DNA from: Chara braunii
Lineage: Eukaryota > Streptophyta > Charophyceae > Charales > Characeae
Reading direction: 5' to 3'
DNA length: 27,625 nucleotides
Assembly: GCA_003427395.1 (NCBI GenBank)
Contig: BFEA01000063.1
Coordinates: 2,633,598-2,661,222, forward strand
The notes under the pieces were generated by a model. The model was not told where the DNA came from. It worked only from the letters and a program-made list of their open reading frames with translations, and ran no database searches. The position numbers and the translations under genes are program-made. Numbering within the stretch: position 1 is the first letter of the stretch; each line of letters begins with the position of its first letter. Of the stretch, positions 1 to 9,566 are shown piece after piece.

Positions 1-60
<60 letters not shown>
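1..60. repeat. (AG)n microsatellite
   Basis: A perfect run of 30 AG dinucleotides at the window edge. It may extend beyond the window. Confidence 0.98.
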
Positions 61-66
<6 letters not shown>

Positions 67-781
67 AGCATGCCGCATGTCAGTGGCGGGGAGCACAAGG
101 GCAGGCACTGACCTCCAACAAAAAGAAGAAGTGATTTTATTGGAATACAAGAGTTTTTTCTTTTCGAAATCGCATAGAAAGGGTACAGGTTGTATTCGAG
201 GAACTCTGCTATTCGAGAAAAGTGGACCCGCACCGTTTCAATTTCGGAAAAGGACTGCGGGCCTCCTCGGCCTCCTATGCGCAGCTCCCGGTCCTACGCG
301 GTCCTGGACCAAAACCCGTGCGGTCCCACGGGCAGCTACCGGTCCTGCATTTTCAAATAAGATGCCACGACCCGCTAAACTGCCATGCCCTGTTTTTCCA
401 GCCTTCCAATGACCGTATAACGAACGGCGACGAAAAATGTCCTCAGGGGCATAAAACGCACCCCTGACGGGCTGCGAACTACGACAAACTTCAGAAATAA
501 GCAGAACGACTCAGAAACCCCCCCCATCAATCCTCTTTACCCCACTCCAGCAAGACTTACTGCCGCAGATTATTTATTTATTCATCAAGTCTCGGTAGGA
601 TTCGCTCGCTAGACCTGGTGCCTGTCACTATTGTTCGGTCCAAGTTCCCCTCGATACTGGTAGGGTGACGGTCCTCAGTGCTGGTCACACTGAGGTAGGA
701 TAATACGGATAGGGGATGCGCTAGCAGTATTGACGCGAGGATGGGATGGGAGGTGGCCTCGTCTCCTCAGGGCGACCACGG
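61..781. other. unassigned intergenic stretch
   Basis: No repeat family shared with the rest of the window was seen here, and no frame with coding character. Two short overlapping open frames (77-412, 222-467) have no recognisable motif and look like chance. Confidence 0.5.
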
Positions 782-896
782 CTGACCGCTTCCGGCGATC
801 AATGTGTGCCTAGCAACTGGCCTCTACAACACCCTGGACTTAAAAAAAACAAAAAAAACTGACCGCTTCCGCAATCAATGTGTGCCTAGCAACTGT
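782..896 (-). repeat. two tandem SINE-body fragments, about 77-bp period
   Basis: A segment beginning CTGACCGCTTCC and running through GTGTGCCTAGCAACTGG occurs at 782 and again at 859, separated by an A-rich run. The same segment appears twice more at 2031-2155, next to a reversed tRNA-like head. The pieces are therefore read as body fragments of a tRNA-derived SINE lying on the minus strand. The head is absent here, so this copy is truncated. Confidence 0.65.
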
Positions 897-1582
897 ATGA
901 TTAAATCACACTACTTTGCTTACGAATGCACAAAACCAGGCAGTCGGCGAAGTCCACACCACACAAGATCGGAGAGAGACACACAAGAGCAGGGAGGAGG
1001 AGAAAAAAGAGAGTCGTAGGCAACATGTCCCGAACGCGACTTGTTTACGAAAAAATATATCCATGAAGCATGAAGACGGCGTCAGACCCTACCGGTTTCA
1101 CCTGGCCGCCCACCAGGATCATCAGGGGTCAAGTTCGTCGGTACAGAAGACATGTAGCCTACTAGTTATATACTGAAAGGATTGAAACGTCAACACCACC
1201 TTCAATTAGTCAGAGACTCATCATTAGCTGCGCAGATCATTTCCCATAGGTAAAAAAACTAAGCGATTACCTCAATACTTCCAGAAACAGCTCGAATCAC
1301 GCAATCCAAATGTAACCGGTTCAAAACTAGCCTAAGATACTAAAAAGCGATTCTAACCAAACGTAGAGGACCCTTAATACTACCGAAAACGAACCAAGGA
1401 CAAGAGTTCAAATCTAGGCCACGCCAATATGCTAGCCACAGACTTTACCGGGATTTGAAAACCAAAAAACAGGTCCCCTGTTCGAAACCCTCTGTTCGAA
1501 ATCATCAAAAACTCCGAAAAACAAAAACCAGGTCCACTGTTCAAGCCGCACGTCTTCTCTTAGCTAAAAACACATACACCCC
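897..1582. other. unassigned intergenic stretch
   Basis: No gene or known repeat recognised. Between about 1455 and 1545 the phrase CTGTTCGAAA and related AGGTCCnCTGTTC segments recur. They resemble the TCACTTGTTCAAAACC phrase of the array that follows and may be diverged outer units of it. Confidence 0.4.
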
Positions 1583-1800
1583 ACACACTTCTTCCTTCCG
1601 TTCGCAATGTATCCATCGAACCCCCTACATACATCCGTAATAGGTCACTTGTTCAAAACCCACACACTTCTTCCTTCCATCTGCAATATATCCATCGAAC
1701 CCCCTACACACACCCGTAATAGGTCACTTGTTCAAAACCCAAACACTTCTTCCTTCCATCTGCAATATATCCATCGAACCCCCTACATAATAGTCACTGA
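1583..1800. repeat. 79-bp tandem repeat, about 2.7 copies
   Basis: Units start at 1583, 1662 and 1741, each carrying ACACACTTCTTCCTTCC, ATCCATCGAACCCCCTACA and TAATAGGTCACTTGTTCAAA. The first two units differ by a few substitutions and the last is cut short near 1800. The period is not a multiple of three, so the open frame across it (1607-1936) is not coding. Confidence 0.9.
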
Positions 1801-2030
1801 TTCGTTAACCAGGTCACTAGTTCAAGCCCATACACATTCGAAGACAGCAGATCCCCATCTCAGGTCAGGCGGAGCAACAACAGATCACTGGAGATCATCA
1901 ACACACCAAACTAATTACATACACATCACACACTGATCCAAACCCATACTTACCGACTTCCCTCTAACTCGAGGGAGACCCCATAGACTTCATCCGGGGG
2001 CGACACCACTTAGTCACAACTGGTATCCAA

Positions 2031-2237
2031 TCCTAGCAACTGGCCTCTACAACACCCTGGACTTCAAAAAAAAAAAAAAAAAAAAAAAAAACACTGACGG
2101 CTTCCAGCCATCAATGTGTGCCTCGCAACTGGCCTCTGCAACACCCTGGACTTTAAAAAAAACACACCAAGGATTTGAACTCAGGACCTCCACTCAGGTA
2201 CTCAGGTCCTCCTTTCAGCAGTTCATGGGTGTACCAC
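2031..2237 (-). mobile_element. tRNA-derived SINE (family 1), minus strand
   Basis: Read on the minus strand, the end at 2237 starts with TGGTACACCCATGAACTG, the same head as the SINE at 12068. It continues to a B-box-like GAGTTCAAATCC (about 2170-2181). A body segment (AAGTCCAGGGTGTTG at about 2140-2155) follows, then a T-run, then a second copy of the body (2031-2066). The A box is missing, so the head is truncated exactly where the LINE sequence begins. An extra direct repeat (ACTCAGG, CAGGTCCTCC) has enlarged the head. Confidence 0.65.
2066..2090. repeat. poly(A) tract
   Basis: About 25 consecutive A between the two SINE-body copies. It probably is an A-tail/T-tail junction of the reversed SINE. 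Confidence 0.9.
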
Positions 2238-2238
2238 G

Positions 2239-2865
2239 TCCGTGTGGGCCTTGTTGACTATTGAGTACTATAAGGATAAGTGGAAGGTTTGTAGGTCGCT
2301 GCCCAATAAAAAAGCTTCGGTGGTTGCGTGGTTGACAACGCATGCAGCGCCTCTCGACGCAGTATCGTTATTCACAAGGGGGATGGAAGTGGAAGTGAGA
2401 TGTGCGAGATGTCACATGCAACCTGAAGATGGCACACATCTGTGGGGCACTTGTCCTCTTTCTTTCCGCATTTGGAGATGGTGGGCTTACCACTGGAAAG
2501 CGTTGGGTGGCCCAGAGGAAGTGGAATGGGACCTGGAATGGGCATTGGTAGCCCAGCTTAAGCACCCCTTGGTCAGTGGGAAAGGCTGGGGTTATGTGGC
2601 AACCGCAATAAGGTCCCTGGTGATTTGGTGGATTTGGAAGGAGAGGAATTCAGTGCTGTTTCAGTAGAAGTACTATTCAGATCCAGCTCTGAAGAAAGGG
2701 ATGAAGGCCATGCTCAGACACATGATTATTGTAGACTGGCGGAACAAAGTCTTGTCGAAAACAGGAGAAGGGTGGGTCAGAGCCAGACTTCGGTTCCTTC
2801 GCTCGTGGGCAAAGTGGTGGCGATTTCGGCCTCAACAGGAAAACTGGTTTGGTCCCCGTGGTTGA
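2239..2865 (+). pseudogene. LINE ORF2 C-terminal fragment with zf-RVT zinc knuckle
   Basis: This is the 3' end of a non-LTR retrotransposon ORF2. The frame opens inside the adjoining SINE fragment, so no natural start is present. A zinc knuckle C-x2-C ... H-x4-C (CARC, then HLWGTC) lies near residues 50-75, counting from 2242. A tryptophan-rich stretch (WWIWKERN) follows, as in plant LINE zf-RVT tails. An amber TAG at 2665-2667 interrupts the frame. The same frame then runs on for 65 more residues, including IIVDWRNKV, to TGA at 2863. That tail aligns with the end of the minus-strand LINE at 25770 (LILADWRKIK), so the TAG is a mutation and not the true end. All the RT domain is missing. It is 5'-truncated and dead. 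A GTG at 2242 is not a real start. Confidence 0.8.
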
Positions 2866-2867
2866 GA

Positions 2868-2876
2868 GTAGATTAA
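2868..2876. repeat. 9-bp target-site duplication, left
   Basis: GTAGATTAA, repeated exactly at 3061-3069, flanks the MITE at 2877-3060. Confidence 0.85.
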
Positions 2877-3060
2877 GGGGTAACTTCGGCGCAGTCACGA
2901 AAACAGTTTGTAATTGCACTTCAGGCAATCCCGCCAATACAACACCCCCCCACGCGACCCCACCGGACCGGAAACGTAGGTCATATACATTCAGCATTAC
3001 CGGCCCTTTTGCCTCAAGTGCAATTACAAACTCAAACCCTGACTGCGCCGTAGTTTTCTC
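2877..3060. mobile_element. Mutator-like MITE (family F), copy 1
   Basis: A 184-bp non-coding element with long imperfect terminal inverted repeats. The left arm contains CGGCGCAGTCA ... TTTGTAATTGCACTTCAGG and the right arm is its complement, ending TGACTGCGCCGTAG. It is flanked by an exact 9-bp duplication, the length typical of Mutator/MULE elements. A second copy lies at 21527-21733 in the opposite orientation and shares even the interior (CGAATACAACAC-like segment). It sits two bases past the LINE stop codon, so it inserted into LINE 3' sequence. The long open frames across it (2677-2997, 2849-3064) are artefacts of the symmetry. Confidence 0.88.
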
Positions 3061-4150
3061 GTAGATTAATTTAGGGCTATAAAGGCAGGGTCACGGGATG
3101 GGAGGATTTGGAAAATAAAACTCTGTTAGTGGTCGGTTAATTTGAGGTTGTCCTTTATGCATCATCTGGGTGACGGACAGGGATAAGGGGTTGGTTAGGT
3201 TGGTAGATGTAGTTGGTGAGGCTCCTAAGGCGGATCCAACCTATCACTCGGTGGTTCCGTTGCCTTGCATTGGGTGTAGGTCGCAGGCCCGCGTTAGGGC
3301 CAATGCACAGTGCTCTGTTTTGCTTACCAGATTGGTCTGGTTGTTACGTGTGTTGCTTGTCTATAGCCAGGTTGGTCTGGCCGAACTCTGTTCCACCGGG
3401 TAGAATTGTGAGGTCCCCGGCCTCTTCTCTTGATATGGAATAATCCTGATGATGCAAAAAAAAAAAAAAAAAAAAAAAAAAAACCCTTCCTCGTGCACTC
3501 ACTGAGGAGGAAAATCTCCCAAAAAAAATCCCCAAAAAAAAATAAAAAAAAATGAAGAGGAAAATCTCGTGTATTTTGCTGGCCCCCCAAAACCCTCATA
3601 GCATACCACCACCCCCGTGCCACTCCCTCCCTTCCTAACATGAACCCAACATGATGCCCCCACCAATCACACAACGGTAAGCGGCTGGCTCCCCTTCCAA
3701 AAACGTGGGATGTGTAATCCAACCGTCAGTTTGTGAGATGATCGACGGTTCGCAGTGGTCCCCACTGTCACACAGGTATTAGTAGAAATCTAAACTACAG
3801 GGGTGCATGTGGGTCGTGGGCCGAGCCCCCGCTGTGCGATGGGGGATTTGCGCCACTGCCCCCCCCGCCCCCACCTTGCCCCGGCCCTTTTTTTTATCTT
3901 TCTATTTCCAGTTTTTCGTTGCAGTCCGCAGTTTCGTCATTTCCTGTAGTAGTGTTTGTGTTCTTCATTATTTGTTGAAGCCCCGCCTTCTCCGGTCTTC
4001 TCCTCGGCCAAGTCTTCGCCTGCGATCTACCCGCCGGTAAGCCGCGACGAGCAAAATATTCGTCTTCCTCCCTCTGCGGCTTCCAACCTGCCCTCTGCAC
4101 TGAATCTGCATGGAGTTGATTGGACATCCATTGTCATAATACCTGTCGAA
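3061..4150. other. unassigned stretch with a poly(A) block
   Basis: After the right duplication GTAGATTAA the sequence may continue as LINE 3' untranslated sequence, but nothing confirms this. It contains 28 A at 3456-3483, shorter A-runs to 3550, and a C-rich patch near 3860. No convincing coding frame was seen. Confidence 0.45.
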
Positions 4151-4154
4151 TCAA

Positions 4155-4160
<6 letters not shown>

Positions 4161-4204
<44 letters not shown>

Positions 4205-4205
4205 N

Positions 4206-4263
<58 letters not shown>

Positions 4264-4320
4264 CGCGTGTGTGCGTGTGTGTGGGTGTGCGTGTGTGTGG
4301 GTGTGTTGTGTGTGTGTGCT
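4161..4320. repeat. compound (TC)n-(TG)n microsatellite with an N
   Basis: (TC)n runs to 4248 with one unresolved base at 4205, then (TG)n broken by GC and GGG units to about 4320. Both strands give long serine/leucine or arginine/glutamate frames here that are not genes. Confidence 0.97.
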
Positions 4321-4426
4321 TAAACGACAACGAACAACACATCCTTCTTCTTCACTAGTCGGTATGCCATGAGCAGTCTCAACTGGTTGAGTGAACTCCA
4401 TCACAGTATCGCCGCGGCAGGGGGTC

Positions 4427-4464
4427 TCTCTCTCTCTCTCTCTCTACGCGCGCGCGCGCGCGCG
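4427..4464. repeat. (TC)n followed by (CG)n
   Basis: A short TC run is followed by an alternating CG block (4447-4464), a Z-DNA-prone composition. Confidence 0.85.
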
Positions 4465-4595
4465 CCTACGCAGCTGCCGTCTGCCGCTCGTTCAATCTGT
4501 TTCTGCACTCCTCCTCCTGCTCCCCACCTTGCTCCCCTTTGTTACATCCTCCTGTCACCTCTCTTTTCCTCTTGCCGCCCTTTCTCTCTTCCAGT

Positions 4596-4681
4596 ATGAT
4601 AGCTGCTTACTCACTGATCTATGGTGATTAGTCCATCCATGATAGCTGCTTACTGATTGATCTATGGAGATTAGTCCATGA
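4596..4681. repeat. 43-bp tandem duplication
   Basis: ATGATAGCTGCTTACT ... TTAGTCCAT occurs at 4596 and 4639 with a few substitutions. Confidence 0.88.
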
Positions 4682-4830
4682 ATGATGATGAGCTCATGAT
4701 GATTAGTGCAGGTGATTTGGGAGGGATCAATCACTCCGGCAGGTTGATTGAGGAGCGGGGGGAGGAAGGGGGGGGGGGNGCTCGAGTCTTTGATCTTTGT
4801 GGCATACTCTGTCCAGGAACTTTTCCGCAC

Positions 4831-4961
4831 GCATCTGATGATCATTGCGACCAGATTGCGCCCCAGCGGTCCTGCTACCGGTAGTGTCAGGATGGATGCG
4901 GTTAGTAGCAGTGGTAGCAGGACCGCTTGGGCGGAATCTGGTCGCAATGATGATCAGATGC
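4831..4961. mobile_element. fold-back element with 49-bp arms
   Basis: Arms 4831-4879 and 4913-4961 are complementary at 46 of 49 positions, starting GCATCTGATGATCATTGCG. The central 33-base loop contains GTGTCAGGATGG. No target duplication is visible. The arms could be a complete tiny fold-back transposon or the collapsed core of a larger MITE. Confidence 0.85.
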
Positions 4962-5039
4962 AGTGAATTGCAAGCAAGTTGAGGTCGGGCGGAGGGCGAA
5001 GTAGTGAGATACAGCTCCGTTTGATGTATATCTATATTT

Positions 5040-5082
5040 AGACATATATCTATATATTTATATCTATATCTATATATATATT
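5040..5082. repeat. (TA)n/(TATC)n microsatellite
   Basis: Alternating TA and TATC units border the composite repeat on its left. A similar TA tract (5439-5475) borders it on the right. Confidence 0.85.
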
Positions 5083-5462
5083 TGTGACGATTTATAGCCC
5101 CTTGTTTGTTGTCCTCTTCTCTCTCTCTGCCTACGGTTTACCGGGCAGTTCTGTTTGTGATGTGTTATTTGCTTTGTGATAATTGGATTATCTTTCTTTC
5201 CCTGTCAGGTTTGGTTTCCTCCTCCCCTTCTTAACCTCTTTGCCTTTTGGCTGCGTGCAAGTGGGTCCTTGTGACACACGGGGATGGGGGCAGCCAGCGC
5301 TCAACCTGTCATCCACGTGGCTGGCCTTGTACGTAAGAGGTTATGAACAGGTGGAGCTTTCCTTACCTCTTCCCCCTCCCCCTTTTTTCCTTTTCCTTTT
5401 TTCTTTCCCCTTTTTTGCGCTCTGATTCACAATGTGACAATATATATATATATATTTTGAGA
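5083..5462 (+). mobile_element. short composite repeat: left arm fused to tail of the 13.5-16.4 kb unit
   Basis: Bases 5095-5157 match 13548-13622 (GCCCCTTGTTTGTTGTCC ... CTACGGTTTACCGGGCAG). Directly after, 5158-5440 match 16112-16438 (from ATGTGTTATTTGC through GGTCCTTGTGACACAC to GATTCACAATGTGACA and a TA run). In the long locus these segments lie about 2.5 kb apart, separated by RT and RING-like sequence. This copy is therefore best read as an internally deleted, non-autonomous derivative. It encodes nothing convincing. Confidence 0.7.
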
Positions 5463-5640
5463 TATATCTATATTTAGACATATACTTGCGCCCGTTTCGA
5501 GAGAGCGTCCCGATCGCGACGGGCGAAGAGTGTCCCGAGCCCTCCGACGGTCGAGAGAATCTTTTGCGCCTCTCGGGGCGCTTGTGTGACATGTGTGACA
5601 AGATGAGAATGGCGATCAGGCCATTCTGGCGGGAAGCAGC

Positions 5641-5669
5641 CGGTCAATCAATCAATCAATCAACCAATT

Positions 5670-5706
<37 letters not shown>

Positions 5707-5834
5707 GATTAGCTAATTAGTCAGATCATTTAACTGATCAATCGATCAATTAGCCAGTCATTCAAATCTGATTACCCAATTAGTTAGCCTTGATCCGTCG
5801 GGACAACAGGACGTGATGAAGTCGACCGGATGAC

Positions 5835-5866
<32 letters not shown>

Positions 5867-5890
5867 CGCACACTCAATCAATCAAAAATC
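5641..5890. repeat. degenerate (CAAT)n tract
   Basis: Tetranucleotide AATC/CAAT units are dense at 5641-5705 and 5833-5890, with a less regular AT-rich spacer between. No coding content. Confidence 0.92.
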
Positions 5891-5995
5891 GAGCAATCAA
5901 GTTGTCACTAATCTTTGGCTCTTTGGCAGCAGGCAAGGAGATTAGGAGAGTACTTATTTATGGGTGTCATCAATCCATGGCTCGCTAAGGAGCTT

Positions 5996-6112
5996 GCCTT
6001 ATCCAGAAACAGATAAGAGCATGCCTTATCTGTTTTTTTTTTTTTTTTTTTTTAATCTGTTTTTTTAGATATTAAGAAACAGATAAGATCATGCGGTCTT
6101 TCTGGATAAGGC
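5996..6112. mobile_element. fold-back element, GCCTTATCC arms
   Basis: The left arm GCCTTATCCAGAAA ... CTTATCTGTT (from 5996) is complementary to the right arm AACAGATAAG ... TTTCTGGATAAGGC (6078-6112). A poly(T) run lies in the loop. The terminal motif GGATAAGGC recurs downstream. Confidence 0.75.
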
Positions 6113-6176
6113 CAAAAAAAATCCGAGAGAAGATTCTCTTTTTTCCTTTATCTAGATGCTGTCGAAGATTCGTTGT

Positions 6177-6232
6177 GGATAAGGCGGTTCGTTTCGGATA
6201 AGGCGGTTCGTTTCGGATAAGGTGGAAATTCC
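6177..6232. repeat. about 19-bp direct repeats, GGATAAGGCGG
   Basis: GGATAAGGCGGTTCGTTTC is repeated in tandem and ends with GGATAAGGTGG. Isolated relatives occur near 6555 and 6650, and at the ends of the fold-back element at 5996-6112. Confidence 0.75.
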
Positions 6233-6250
6233 CGTAGTGTAAAGAGATCC

Positions 6251-6251
<1 letters not shown>

Positions 6252-6293
<42 letters not shown>

Positions 6294-6700
6294 ACCGTTT
6301 TTTGTACGTTCAATTTGTTTTTGTTTTTTTAATAAAGAAGTAATTCGATTTCTTTTTTTTTTTTTTTTTTTGTCCTACCCCTTATCTACATCTACGTCCC
6401 CAAGGTTCCTTTTTTTTTTTTTTTTTTTTTTGTGGACCATTTCTCGATTTATATGCGAGTCATCCTTGAAAGCGCAGGGAGGGGCCATGCTGCTAAACTT
6501 ACCCTTCTCTGTCTCGTTCCAATTTTGACGGATGTTTCCAAGGGCCGAAGATTCGTTTCGGATAACGGTAAATACTAAATACTAATTATTATTATTATTT
6601 ACTATTTCTCGATTTAAATACCAAAGTTGTCGTTTTTTCCCCCTTGTGGATAAGGCGGAAACGTGAGCTGTTTTTTTTTTTTGTTTTTTTTTTTTTTTCC
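6252..6700. repeat. series of poly(T) tracts
   Basis: Long T-runs lie at 6252-6288, about 6351-6371, 6411-6431 and 6671-6698. The sequence between them has no coding signal. Confidence 0.9.
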
Positions 6701-6808
6701 TTTCCTTTTCTCAACGTGAGATATGCCCACAAATGAACAAAAGGGAAAAAAAAAAAAANAAGAGGAGAGGCAGGACAGTGCAGATACTGGGAGTGACTGA
6801 TTTATAAG

Positions 6809-6809
<1 letters not shown>

Positions 6810-6880
<71 letters not shown>
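6810..6880. repeat. (GA)n microsatellite
   Basis: An uninterrupted AG run of about 70 bases. Confidence 0.97.
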
Positions 6881-6884
<4 letters not shown>

Positions 6885-7200
6885 GGCACAGGTTTGAATT
6901 GAAAGGGGCAGATTACCCAATTAATTGGGGGCAGGAGGCGAAACGACATCTCGGTACAACACAGCCTTAGCTTTTTTTAGGGAACACCGGTGACGTCAAC
7001 CAATAAAGGTGGGGATCGCAGAGGATCCGTAGTACCCGCAATGTAATTTAATTGAATGAATAAAATAATTTCACTGACACTGGGACCGAATTACGTGCGT
7101 AATTGCGGGCAGATACATCTATGAAAGGCTCCTCCGGTTGTATGTTAGGACGCTCTCAATCTGTTACGTAAGGATCAACGGCGAGCATAGCTGTTTGCTT
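6881..7200. other. unassigned intergenic stretch
   Basis: Neither repeat relatives within the window nor a coding frame were seen. Confidence 0.5.
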
Positions 7201-7330
7201 TTTTTTTTTTTCTTTCTTTTTTTAAAGCTATATTCTTCTCTCAATTTCACCTCACTACTTTCTTTTTCTTTCTTCTTTTTCTTTTTCTTTTTTCTTTTTC
7301 TTTTTCTTTTTCTTTTTCTCTTTTTTTGGC
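7200..7330. repeat. T-rich polypyrimidine tract
   Basis: TTTC and TTTTTC units dominate. They supply most of a 282-codon frame (7138-7986) that is not a gene. Confidence 0.9.
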
Positions 7331-7419
7331 TTTTTGGCTGTTTACGTGTGTTAATTGAAAGAAAAAGAGGATATAAGTGCGGTGATTTTGGCAAGGTACC
7401 TCTCACTGCCGCCCTTCAT

Positions 7420-7420
<1 letters not shown>

Positions 7421-7488
<68 letters not shown>
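7421..7488. repeat. poly(C) tract of 68 bases
   Basis: An uninterrupted run of C. It could form G-quadruplex or i-motif structures. Its exact length is uncertain because such runs are error-prone in sequencing. Confidence 0.95.
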
Positions 7489-7489
<1 letters not shown>

Positions 7490-7778
7490 CCGGTCAGTGT
7501 GAGCAGGCCGTTTTTTGGGCGAAGGTACCTGTCTCGTTTGTCCGGAGCGTCTTTCTGAATCTGGTCTTGCAACAAAGCCAGGATCATCAACGGTCCTTCT
7601 TCAGCAACGTTGATGCCCGCAAGGGTGATGACAATCTTCTATGTACCGAACCGCAATTACGCCTAGATTCTGTCGACCGTTGTGCGACACGTTGCCTCGT
7701 CGCTTCTCTCGAAACAAAGCTTGGGTCAGTGAGGATAGGGAGAGTTTTGACATGCCCGATCTGTGTGTCTGGTGTCTC

Positions 7779-7781
<3 letters not shown>

Positions 7782-7873
<92 letters not shown>
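7782..7873. repeat. (TG)n-(AG)n compound microsatellite
   Basis: TG repeats to 7843 pass directly into AG repeats. Confidence 0.97.
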
Positions 7874-7876
<3 letters not shown>

Positions 7877-8165
7877 GCGGTAGACGCGTATGCGTTCTCC
7901 GTCTTCTTCGTTGTCGTCGTTGTCATGGTTGTGGTTGTGTTCTTCTTCTCGAAAGGTTCCCGATGTGCTTCCACGTGGCATGGTGAGAATGGCCCACCCA
8001 CGTTCTCCTTCCACTTCTTTCTCACATCTCCGTCCTCGTGGCCCACCTCCCTGCGCTCCCTCCTGCCCGCCTTCCGCTTGATCCCTCTCAGGTTGATCGT
8101 TGATCAGCCTACCCCCAGATGTCGGGGTCCCAATCCTTTCTCCGCCTCCCATCTCTTGATCATCA

Positions 8166-8266
8166 TCGATCATCCTGCCACGTGGCGATATCCCGACGTC
8201 TCTTCATGTTGTCCCTCCTCCTCCCGCGTGACATCTTAATCATGATTGATCATCCTGCCACGTGTC
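8166..8266. repeat. direct repeat GATCATCCTGCCACGTG
   Basis: TGATCATCCTGCCACGTG occurs near 8167 and near 8245, with similar flanks (GATATCCCG and CACGATCCCCG). This suggests a local duplication of about 78 bp. Confidence 0.7.
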
Positions 8267-8299
8267 ACGATCCCCGGTTTCTGGTTCTTTCCATTCTCC

Positions 8300-9330
8300 T
8301 CGTCCTTAGTCGTCGTCGTCGTTCTCCTCTCCTCTCTCCTCTCTCCTCTTTCCTCTTTCCTCTTTCCTGTTTCCTGTTTCTTCCTCTGTGCGCGTGTGCT
8401 GAGATGAGTATGCACTGTTATGTATTGATGAGCATTCGAAGCGTGTACGAAAGGCAGTTGGCCACTGTTTCCCACTATTCTTCTTCTTCTTCTTCTTCTT
8501 TTCTTTTTTTTCTTCCTTTCTTCTTCTCATGTTGGGAGTCTGGTTTTTCTCGTTCCGTCGTTTTCCTCTCTCCTTCCTCTGTCCTCTTTCCTTCCTCTGT
8601 CGTCTTTCCTTCTTCTTCTTCTTCTTCTTCTTCTTCTTCTCAGAGATGGTTTGGAAAGTAGGTGGTCCCGCAAGGCGATCTTGGGAGAAGCCCCCTCCTT
8701 AGGAGTGCCAGGACCGCACCCTGGGCCCAAAAAAACGCGTCGGGGAATTTGCGATGAAGTTTCTACTGAGAACAGTACATGCGGAGAAGATATGAATTCT
8801 TATTGTTGCTTGTGCGAGAAGCCGTCTATGGCCACTGTTTTATCACTATTTCTTCTTCTTCTTCTTCTTCTTCTTCTTCTTCTTCTTCCTCCTGTTTTCT
8901 TATTTATCTTCCTGTTTTCATCTGTTTCTTCCTGTTCTTCTTCTTTTCTTCTTCACGTGTGGGGAATATGGTTGGTTTCGGGTTCTTTCCATTCTCCTTC
9001 TTCTTCGCCATCGCCGTCCTCGTTTTTCCTCTCTCCTGTTTCTTCTTCTTCTTCGTCGTCGTCGTCGTCTTCTTCTCTTTTTTTTTCCTTTTCTTTTCCT
9101 TTTCTTTTCCTTTTTTTTTCCGTCTTCTTCTTCTTCTTCTTCTTAGCTCTAAGAGATGGCTACGAAAGCACTGAAGACGAGGACAATGTCAGAGAAGATG
9201 TCAGATCTGACAACATCGTCTTCTTCTTCTTCTTCGTCGTCGTCGTTGTCGTCTTCTTCGTCTTTCCTCTTCCGTCTTGTTCGTCTTGTTCGTCTTGTTC
9301 GTCTTTTTCTTCTATCTATCGCTGCTGCTG
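8300..9330. repeat. TTC/TCC polypyrimidine region with a diverged duplication
   Basis: Long TTC, TCC and CGTC runs (8480-8525, 8600-8640, 8850-8890, 9010-9145, 9220-9310) fill the region. Segments near 8400-8500 and 8766-8860 share order and wording, for example GGCCACTGTTT followed by CACTATTTCTTC. The pieces at 8273-8310 and 8974-9000 also match (GGTTCTTTCCATTCTCC). This looks like an old duplication expanded by microsatellite growth. The 274- and 180-codon frames are low complexity. Confidence 0.8.
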
Positions 9331-9354
9331 CTGCCTTGCTTGTCTTGTACCGCC

Positions 9355-9447
9355 TTACGCGAATGGAACGGCCGGCCGTTATCACTGTATCGGGACTGAA
9401 CGTCGCCCCAGATACAGCTTTAATGACCAGGCGTTCTATTCGGGTGA
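9355..9447. mobile_element. short palindromic MITE (family B), copy 1
   Basis: A 93-bp element with inverted ends. The right end GCGTTCTATTCGGGTGA is complementary to the left end TTACGCGAATGGAACG. The middle contains GGGACTGAACGTCGC and CAGATACAG. It aligns along its length with the reverse complement of 21835-21930. Open frames on both strands give similar peptides (TRIER-like) because of the symmetry. Confidence 0.8.
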
Positions 9448-9566
9448 CGGTAGCTCGATCGTTGATGGTGGGTGACATTGGTCGCGATCTGAAGTGAACC
9501 CCGTGGCTGTCTGTCCTCGTCCTCGTTCTCGTTCTCGTTCTCGTTCTATTTTTATTTATTTATTTA

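Noticed and set aside
60-80. CCTGCAGCATGC resembles a cloning-vector polylinker
   Set aside because: It differs from the common polylinker order, and no other vector sequence follows; the similarity is short.
1583-1800. Possible CRISPR-like array
   Set aside because: Units are contiguous 79-bp tandem repeats without unique spacers, in a eukaryotic context.
2677-3064. Overlapping frames on both strands near the LINE end
   Set aside because: They cross the LINE tail and the symmetric MITE. The real LINE frame is another one.
7138-7986. 282-codon open frame
   Set aside because: Made of poly-Phe, poly-Pro (from the C run), Cys-Val and Arg-Glu dinucleotide repeats. No domain, and frames are open only because of the microsatellites.
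8651-9475. 274-codon frame rich in Ser and Phe
   Set aside because: Composed of TTC/CGTC microsatellite translation and a palindromic MITE end.
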